Positions 7,079 through 12,657 of a DNA stretch of 12,657 nt are shown here, in pieces. Source of the DNA: Helicostylum pulchrum. Lineage: Eukaryota > Mucoromycota > Mucoromycetes > Mucorales > Mucoraceae. A model generated the notes under the pieces. It saw only the letters and a program-made list of their open reading frames with translations. It was not told where the DNA came from and did not search any database. The DNA lies in assembly GCA_025677825.1 (NCBI GenBank), contig JAIXMO010000144.1, positions 1 to 12,657 on the forward strand. The letters are read 5' to 3'. The stretch's first letter is position 1. Every line of letters starts with the position of its first letter. Position numbers and translations under genes: made by a program.

Positions 7079-8548
7079 TCACAGATCTTTATTAAATTCT
7101 GTCCAATAATGCTCTATACAATATTTTTGCATAAATTCACTTTCTTTAACCCATGTTGTCTCATCATAATTTAACCATTTTACTAAATATATATAACTGT
7201 CTTTCTCTTTTTTATGACACATTATTTTTTCAATCTCATATACATCGTTAAATTCATCATTATCTATTCCCATGTCATAATCATTATCATTTTGAATGTT
7301 TAGTTTATTAAACTTTGCTTTTAAATTATTAATCAAATTATTTTGGTAAAAGTTTTTATTATTAATATATTCCTGTTTATACATAATGGCGTTATCTAAT
7401 CTGAATACTTCCTCGACTACCTCATCATTTTCATATTTATATTCGAAATTTTTTTCTGTCCAATTTTTATATATATCTTTATAGATATCATTATCTGCAT
7501 CATATACTTTACAACTGTTTTTTAGGTTAAAAATAACTGCAGCAAAGTTTAATTGTAAGTTATATAACGATTTTTCAGTTATTCTTATTATATTATGTTT
7601 ATTAAACCTTTCAAAATCATTAGTAAAATGATGAAAAAATGTTTCTATACTTGACCTTAAACTATTAATTTGTTTATTAAATAAAGCTTGTTGAACTGAT
7701 AAATCTTCTCCAATAGATTTTCTAAATGGAAAAGCAAATGATTCTATATCAATATTATAACCTTTAGCATTTATTTTATCTATTGTATTTGGAATGTGTA
7801 AAGTATATCCTCCATCTACTAATATACAATCACCCATATTAACATATTTATACAGTAGCATTTCTTCCATCATAACACCATCAGTTTTATCACTACATGG
7901 TACACTTTCACTTACATGAATAATAAAATTGTTAATATCAATTAAAAACTGTGTTCTATATCCATCATTTTTAAATTTATATGAATACATTCTTTTTTTA
8001 TCAAAATGTATATCTTGGTAAGATACTCTGCTATCATATCCATCTATAAAACATGTAACATTTTTAATTTTCAAAGGGTTATTTATCTTTGCAGATAGAA
8101 TTCTTATTATATAATTTGTAAAAAAATCTTTGTTTAACATTTTATTTATCCATTCAGAAAGATCTTTTTTGTGTTTAACATAAAATCTTTTATATATTTT
8201 AAAAAAATTAGTGTATGGTATATATTTATCCATTTTATTTATGGATAAACCACTTACTATATGAAACAATAACAATAATCCTTTTTCTATATGCCTATAT
8301 GGTCCTGGTAATTCTATTTTATAAAAATAATCCGTTAAAAATATATGGATAGGTAAGTATCCTATTTTTTGAATAAGTATTTTTTTAATTTCATCTATAT
8401 ATTTAACATCTTGAATTATGGTTCTATGAAAAAATTTGTATTTTTTTGTTTCTGGATAACTACAATGTAAAAAATCCCATGTATTTAACAGTTCTTTTAC
8501 TTGTAAATCGTATAGTGTTTGAAGATCGATGTCGTCATCCTTATTCAT
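7079..8548 (-). CDS. DDE transposase (PIF/Harbinger, DDE_Tnp_4-like) with C-terminal chromodomain
   Basis: An intact 489-residue protein. I start it at the ATG at 8548. A frame extended to 8557 would need a TTG start. Residues about 85-120 look like a helix-turn-helix (LLLLFHIVSGLSINKMDKYI). The catalytic core has Asp169 in FIDGYD, Asp245 in ILVDGGY and Glu302 in RSSIETFF, matching the D / D-x-x-Y / R-x-x-x-E pattern of HARBI1-type transposases. A linker rich in Asn/Asp/Lys follows. Residues 436-483 are a chromodomain with cage residues Tyr437, Trp458 and Tyr461, the spacing seen in HP1. Family role: nuclear cut-and-paste excision and insertion at TWA sites. The chromodomain would add binding to methylated H3 (inference). 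No introns. The Myb/SANT partner gene usual in PIF/Harbinger elements is absent from the element. Confidence 0.88.
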   Translation of the reverse strand: MNKDDDIDLQTLYDLQVKELLNTWDFLHCSYPETKKYKFFHRTIIQDVKYIDEIKKILIQKIGYLPIHIFLTDYFYKIELPGPYRHIEKGLLLLFHIVSGLSINKMDKYIPYTNFFKIYKRFYVKHKKDLSEWINKMLNKDFFTNYIIRILSAKINNPLKIKNVTCFIDGYDSRVSYQDIHFDKKRMYSYKFKNDGYRTQFLIDINNFIIHVSESVPCSDKTDGVMMEEMLLYKYVNMGDCILVDGGYTLHIPNTIDKINAKGYNIDIESFAFPFRKSIGEDLSVQQALFNKQINSLRSSIETFFHHFTNDFERFNKHNIIRITEKSLYNLQLNFAAVIFNLKNSCKVYDADNDIYKDIYKNWTEKNFEYKYENDEVVEEVFRLDNAIMYKQEYINNKNFYQNNLINNLKAKFNKLNIQNDNDYDMGIDNDEFNDVYEIEKIMCHKKEKDSYIYLVKWLNYDETTWVKESEFMQKYCIEHYWTEFNKDL

Positions 8549-8885
8549 TATATACAATTTATTTGATTATAATAATAAATTCACTTATATGATTTTAAAT
8601 ATGTAACAATTTTGAAATATATGAATAAAAAGGTAAATACTGAAGATCTTGCATATTCAATCATATATATAATTTGTGTTTAATGGTACTAACAAAGGAA
8701 ACATTAAAAAGTTTGTAAATCTATTAAAAAACGAATAATATTTATACTAATATTGTTTTTTAAAGACAAAAAAATTGCGTCCTCATTTTAAAGATTTATA
8801 TTTTATGCAAATGAGAAGAAAAAGAAATTATTTATGATTTATAATCAATATATACCAATATGAATTTAGTGACTGCCTTTTCTAA
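8549..8885 (-). promoter_or_regulatory. Upstream region of the transposase gene
   Basis: About 337 bases of extremely AT-rich DNA between the transposase ATG and the right repeat. It must hold the promoter unless the right repeat itself supplies it. Many TATA-like strings are present and none stands out, so I do not choose one. No open frame of interest. Confidence 0.4.
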
Positions 8886-8888
8886 TTA

Positions 8889-9167
8889 GAATAATGTTTC
8901 TGTTTTATATATAATTATTGATATTACAACAACTATAAATACATTATTATGTAACACCAATATAGTTCTTATCAACAAAATTAATCCATGGAAACAAATA
9001 TATATTACGTGAAAAAAAATATGTTTTTAATTGGCAATTATATTTTCATGGTATAAACATATTAACAATAAATTGTAATTATGTTCAAAGAATCAATAAT
9101 ATTCTTAAGCCTAAACGATTATTTTTAAAAAAACATTTTATATTTTATGGGTATTAAAACATTGTTC
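8889..9167. repeat. Right 279-base direct repeat, MITE-like
   Basis: Same orientation and same sequence as 6789-7067. TTA precedes it (8886-8888) inside the element and TTA follows it (9168-9170) as the outer target-site copy. It lies 5' of the transposase gene and could act as its promoter, while the left copy lies at the gene's 3' end, as in LTR elements. Confidence 0.95.
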
Positions 9168-9170
9168 TTA
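9168..9170. repeat. Right target-site duplication (TTA) of the DNA transposon
   Basis: The TTA directly after AAACATTGTTC. Its last A starts the gag codon that is completed by GT at 9171-9172, and gag then stays open. Confidence 0.8.
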
Positions 9171-11743
9171 GTTCTACTCCTGTTGCTAATCCTAAGGCTC
9201 CTGTCTGTCTTCCTCGTGGTGCTGGTTCTGACCCTGCTGCTGGTTTGCAAGTCAGTATTTCCTTACTCCATGAAGAAATTGTTTCATTGTATGCTCTTAT
9301 TGCTTCTAGTAATGGTACTACTGATGAATTAAGAAGTTACCGTGAGAAAGTAAGTAAAAAAATGGGGGATTTAGATCAGCTCGGTAGGGCTCAGAAGTTG
9401 ATTCAGGCTACGGCCGGCAGTACACTTGCAGGTGCCAAGTTGTCGAATGTAGTACCTCGTAATCTTCCTCTGTTTCAATGGGAAAACCAGGTCTCTGTAC
9501 CAGGTGCTCCTGTTTTCGTGGATGTAAACACTTGCATCATGAATTTTACTGATGTTATGATTAGTCATAACTTAGATTTGGATGCTAATTACCTTCGGGT
9601 ATTACCTCCTCTTCTTGCTGGAACTATTCGTCTTTGGTTTGAAGATTTTGTGACACAATTTAGAAAATTGTACCAACAAGATCCTTCTTGGATTCAGTTC
9701 TCCACTGCCATGCAAGATCGCTATGGTCTTAACGTGCAGGAAGAACGTAACAACTGTGCTAGGGAGTTAAACAGTATTATGATGTATGAAGGTGAGAACC
9801 TTGAATCGTTCATTGATAGATTCAACAGTTTGAGACGCCGTGCGGTAGATCAAGTATTACCCAATTCATTATTAATCGAACGTTTTCTTCTTGCTTTGCC
9901 TCGAAAGGTTGCTGAATATATCAACGTTGCTATTGTCAATCTTCCTGAATACAAGCGACAAGATATTGAAGTTCTTTCAGATTTGGCCCGCCGATTGCAA
10001 AACAGTACTTTGTTTACTATGCGTGCTAATACCATGGTTGCCCCTTTGATGCCTCCTCGTGCTCCTAAGCGTTCTGCCATGCACATTGATCAAAATGATG
10101 CTGTACACAGATCTTCGAATAGATCTAGGCATGCTACCAATTTGGCTCGTGCTGCTGCGCCCACTGGTACCACTACTGGTGAATCTTCCTCTTCTGCTGC
10201 TGTTTCTGTTGTGCCCCAACCAACTGACAAGTATTGTACCTTCCACAAGGCTAAGTCTCACAATACTAGTGAATGTCGTGCTGCTGCTGCTGCTGGTACC
10301 AATGTGAAACCCCGGGTGAAATATTGCCATGGCTGTGGTGTCGCCGGTTGGAACCCTCGACACGAGTGCGCTACTGCAAAACGTACGTCTCCTCCTCTTC
10401 CTCCTAATACTAATCAAGAGTATAACTTTGGTGCGATGACCTTGCAACAAGGTAGCAATGTTGTTGGCCCTGCCAATACTTCTTCTGCTGTTCCTTCTGT
10501 TCCTTCTGTTCCTTTTGTTCCTTCTGCTGTCTCTTCTGCTTCGGTTACGACTTCGCGTGCTGAATTACAGGCAGCATACAATGCTGGTGTTGCTGACGCC
10601 ACTGCGGATATACAGGAATTATCCATTGCTGATGATGAAGATGTCATCATGGATATACAAGCCCAGAATTGTAAGTATCATAACGTATTTAGTTCTTTAC
10701 CAGAAAATAAGTCTAACATGATCATAATTCCTATTATTATTCAGAATATTAAAACGTATGCCATTGTTGATACTGGTGCTACTTTTAGCATGGTGTCTCC
10801 TTCTTTTTCGACTTTTTTGGGTGGTGATATCAAGGTAGTTCCTTCCAAAGGTACTATCCAACTTGGCCATTCTGAAGCAGTAGTTAACAGATCTGGTTCT
10901 ACAATTTTAAACATCTATTATAATAAAAAGGTTTTAAAACACAATTTCGAGATTTTTTCTTTCTTTACAAGTAAAAATAACAGTACCATACCTATATTGA
11001 TTGGACTTGATTTAATAAGTAAACTTAACATTGGTATCACTGGTTTAGCACTTAGTCATACAGAACTTGCAGCTGATAACCCTTTTTCCGATCCTCCTAT
11101 TGATCCTTCTATTTCTGAACCTAATAACAGTCCTTATGGCACTATAGAAGAAAGAATTGAAATGGAAAAGTTATTAGAGCCTGTACTTCTTGCTAATAAG
11201 AATATTGATGTTAAAAACACTTACTGTACACTACCTGGAGCTATTGTATACCTTGAAACCAAACCTGGTTGTATTGCTTATCGTAAAAGTTATAGTCTTC
11301 CTTTAGCATATAAGGAGAAAGTAGCTGAGCAACTACAAATTTGGCAGGATGATAATGTAATTGAACCTGTTTCAACTTATAATGGGTTTAATTCTCCTTT
11401 ATTGGTAGTCGGAAAAAAAGATACTTCTGGTAAAATATCTAAAGAGAAAATTAGATTAGTTACAGATGTCAGAAATCTTAATGCTTTACTTACTGAAACT
11501 GATACACAACGATTTCCTTTGATTTCGGAAATCCATCAGAAGTTGGGGATGTCTAAAATTCATACTGTACTTGATATTAAGGCATGCTTCAATAGTTTCA
11601 GGATAGCAAAAGAACATAGACACAAACTTGCTTTTACAGACGTCTTTACAAACAAGCAATGGCAATACAAGAAAGCACCATTTGGGATTTCTTTCATTGG
11701 GAACCTTGTACAAAGAGTTTTACAAGATTGTTTAGCGACTTAG
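9171..11743 (+). pseudogene. Main part of gag-pol: capsid, zinc knuckles, protease, first half of reverse transcriptase
   Basis: Continues the frame of 6692-6788 and stays open for 2.57 kb until a TAG at 11741-11743. Gag core at about 9430-10020 (LWFEDFVTQF, ENLESFIDRF) is typical of the Retrotransposon gag family. Two Cys/His knuckles lie at 10235-10276 (CX2HX4HX4C) and 10325-10369. Protease has AIVDTGATFSMV with the catalytic Asp at 10769-10771 and a later ILIGLDLI. Reverse transcriptase starts near 11270 (ETKPGCIAYRKSY) and shows LVTDVRNLN, VLDIKACFNSF with the first catalytic Asp at 11573-11575, and KKAPFGISF. The TAG comes just before the YVDD box, which lies in the next frame. Gag and Pol in one frame is seen in several fungal Ty3 elements. 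The gene is non-functional, split at its 5' end and shifted at 11741. Confidence 0.88.
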
Positions 11744-12657
11744 ATTACATACAAGTCTACGTTGATGATTTGACAATTAGCACAAGTGATACTTACGCCA
11801 TCATACAGATTGTGTTGCTGAGGTTATTCGTAGATTAACTAAGCACAATTTAATGATTGCTACTGAGAAAATGGTTTTTGCTCAACAAGCTATCTTTATT
11901 TTGGGTTGGACAATTCAGAATGGTGCTATGGTTCCAGATCATCGTAAGGTCAATACGGCATACGAGTTTGAAATTCCACATACTACTAAACAGCTGCAGT
12001 CCTATCTTGGATATATGAACTATTTTAGATCGCATATATTGCTTTACGCGCATATTAGCGCTCCTTTAGACCACTACGAAATGTTGCTAATTTACAGGAA
12101 GTATGGAAACAAGAACACACTGATGCATTTAACAAACTAAAAGGTGGCATTAGCTTCTGCACCTCTTATTTTCCCATTGATTATAAGTACCCTCTTCATG
12201 TTGCTACTGATGCTAGTAACACTGCTATTTGTGGTGTATTATATATGCAAGTTGGCGAAAAAAGAAATACGTGGCAATGGCAAGTCGAGGTTTAACAAGT
12301 GTTGAGAGATGTTACTCTACTACAAGGCGTGAATTATTAGCTATAGTTTACTGTTTTCAACGATTTAATAAATGGCTAGTACAAAGCATTTTACATTACA
12401 TACTGATCATCGTTCGCTTTTATATATTCAAACAGTCTGGTGCCTAACCACCTGTTATTGACTTATTACGAACATTATTTAGTCTTTCATATACTGTTAT
12501 CCATATTCCTGGTATTCTGAATGTCATTGCTGATGCTGGAAGTCGAATGTACACAGACGGATATAAGTTGCAGGGTGGAGAGATAATAAATGAAAACAAT
12601 AGTGGTTTTATTTTAAAAAAGGAAAAACGTACTTTCGAAACTGCTTTAGGCGAGTCA
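11744..12657 (+). pseudogene. Frame-shifted second half of reverse transcriptase and RNase H of element 2
   Basis: The YVDD box is at 11758-11769, one frame off from the upstream part. The rest is recognisable only by hopping frames. RT continues at 11799-12073 (CAEV-type helix region, LGWTIQNGAMVPDHRKV, TTKQLQSYLGYMNYFRSHI). A connection segment follows at 12074-12175. RNase H starts with TDASN (Asp at 12209-12211), then RRELLAIVYCF (Glu at 12331-12333), HTDHRSLL (Asp at 12405-12407) and a final open piece 12448-12657 with HIPGILNVIADAGSR. The catalytic residues survive while the frame does not: by my count six apparent one-base losses and two gains. The window ends in the linker before integrase. 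Confidence 0.82.

Larger units (their letters stand above)
6789..9167 (-). mobile_element. PIF/Harbinger-like DNA transposon with long direct terminal repeats and a chromodomain transposase
   Basis: A 2,379-base insertion in gag of element 2, flanked by TTA. Its outermost bases are imperfect inverted repeats: GAATAATGTTT (6789-6799) against the complement of AAACATTGTTC (9157-9167), one mismatch in 11. The ends are also identical direct repeats of 279 bases. Between them lies one intact minus-strand transposase gene and a 337-base upstream region. The interior seems much more AT-rich than the surrounding gag-pol. The intact frame, perfect repeat identity and clean target site suggest a young insertion. 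The TTA site, short inverted ends and DDE signature assign it to the PIF/Harbinger group. The direct repeats and chromodomain are not standard for that group. Confidence 0.85.
6100..12657 (+). mobile_element. Element 2: Ty3/gypsy retrotransposon, 5' LTR to RNase H, 3' part beyond the window
   Basis: The order is 5' LTR, leader, gag, protease, reverse transcriptase, RNase H. Integrase and the 3' LTR would follow to the right of the window. Gag and Pol share one frame. A 2.4 kb DNA transposon interrupts gag, and the RT/RNase H part is shifted several times in frame, so this copy cannot make its proteins. Without the inserted transposon the visible part would be about 4.2 kb. Confidence 0.9.

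Noticed and set aside
8549..8557. Transposase start nine bases further upstream
   Set aside because: That start codon would be TTG. The first ATG is at 8548 and is the likely start in a eukaryote.
6786..9168. Reading the 283-base direct repeats as LTRs of a retrotransposon
   Set aside because: The repeats lack TG...CA ends, no primer site or polypurine tract lies inside, and the only gene is a DDE transposase without reverse transcriptase. The 3-base TTA duplication also fits a DNA transposon.
9977..10450. Long minus-strand frame opposite gag (157 codons)
   Set aside because: It is antisense to the Ala/Pro/Ser-rich gag region, whose sense frame carries zinc knuckles and stays open much longer.
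11735..11769. Programmed frameshift between the RT halves
   Set aside because: No slippery heptamer is present, the site is inside the RT domain, and seven more frame changes follow.
1..12657. tRNA, rRNA or CRISPR features
   Set aside because: No cloverleaf, ribosomal motif or regularly spaced short repeat array was seen on reading both strands.

Overview
The window looks like a repeat-rich stretch of a fungal genome, most likely an early-diverging lineage such as Mucoromycota. That placement is inference. It rests on the very AT-rich DNA with long A/T runs, a four-exon gene whose introns are only 56, 64 and 62 bases with GTAAGT-type donors and CTAAC-type branch sites, and Ty3/gypsy retrotransposons whose integrase carries a chromodomain. 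Nothing bacterial, no CRISPR array and no RNA gene was seen.

Layout. Positions 2-205 hold the 3' end of an unrecognised plus-strand gene. Positions 513-1795 hold an intact four-exon minus-strand gene (366 residues, coiled coil plus basic region, function unknown) that runs tail-to-tail with it. Positions about 1872-3040 hold no convincing gene. From about 3179 to 5039 lies the 3' part of a first Ty3/gypsy element (element 1): integrase with GPY/F module and chromodomain, a polypurine tract, and its 3' LTR (4552-5039). Directly after that LTR sits a gene fragment (5042-5341), then about 750 bases of non-coding DNA with a CT microsatellite. A second element of the same family (element 2) starts with its 5' LTR at 6100-6585 and continues past the window edge with gag, protease, reverse transcriptase and RNase H. 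The two LTRs differ by about 7 substitutions and 2 single-base indels.

The most interesting object is inside gag of element 2. A 2,379-base DNA transposon (6789-9167) has landed on a TTA, duplicated it, and split gag at codon 33. It carries an intact, intronless minus-strand transposase of 489 residues with a PIF/Harbinger (IS5-like) DDE core and a C-terminal chromodomain. Its two ends are perfectly identical direct repeats of 279 bases (283 with the shared flanking bases). Each repeat has its own short inverted ends and a TTA or TAA next to it, so each copy looks like a complete MITE. The layout therefore resembles an LTR element or a composite transposon, but the enzyme is a cut-and-paste transposase. 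Its chromodomain has the same aromatic-cage spacing (21 and 3 residues) as that of the neighbouring retrotransposon integrase, so both nested elements may be guided to methylated histone H3.

Element 2 is otherwise open for 2.57 kb after the insertion. It then shows about eight changes of reading frame within roughly 700 bases of the RT/RNase H region, which points to local decay or poor consensus quality.
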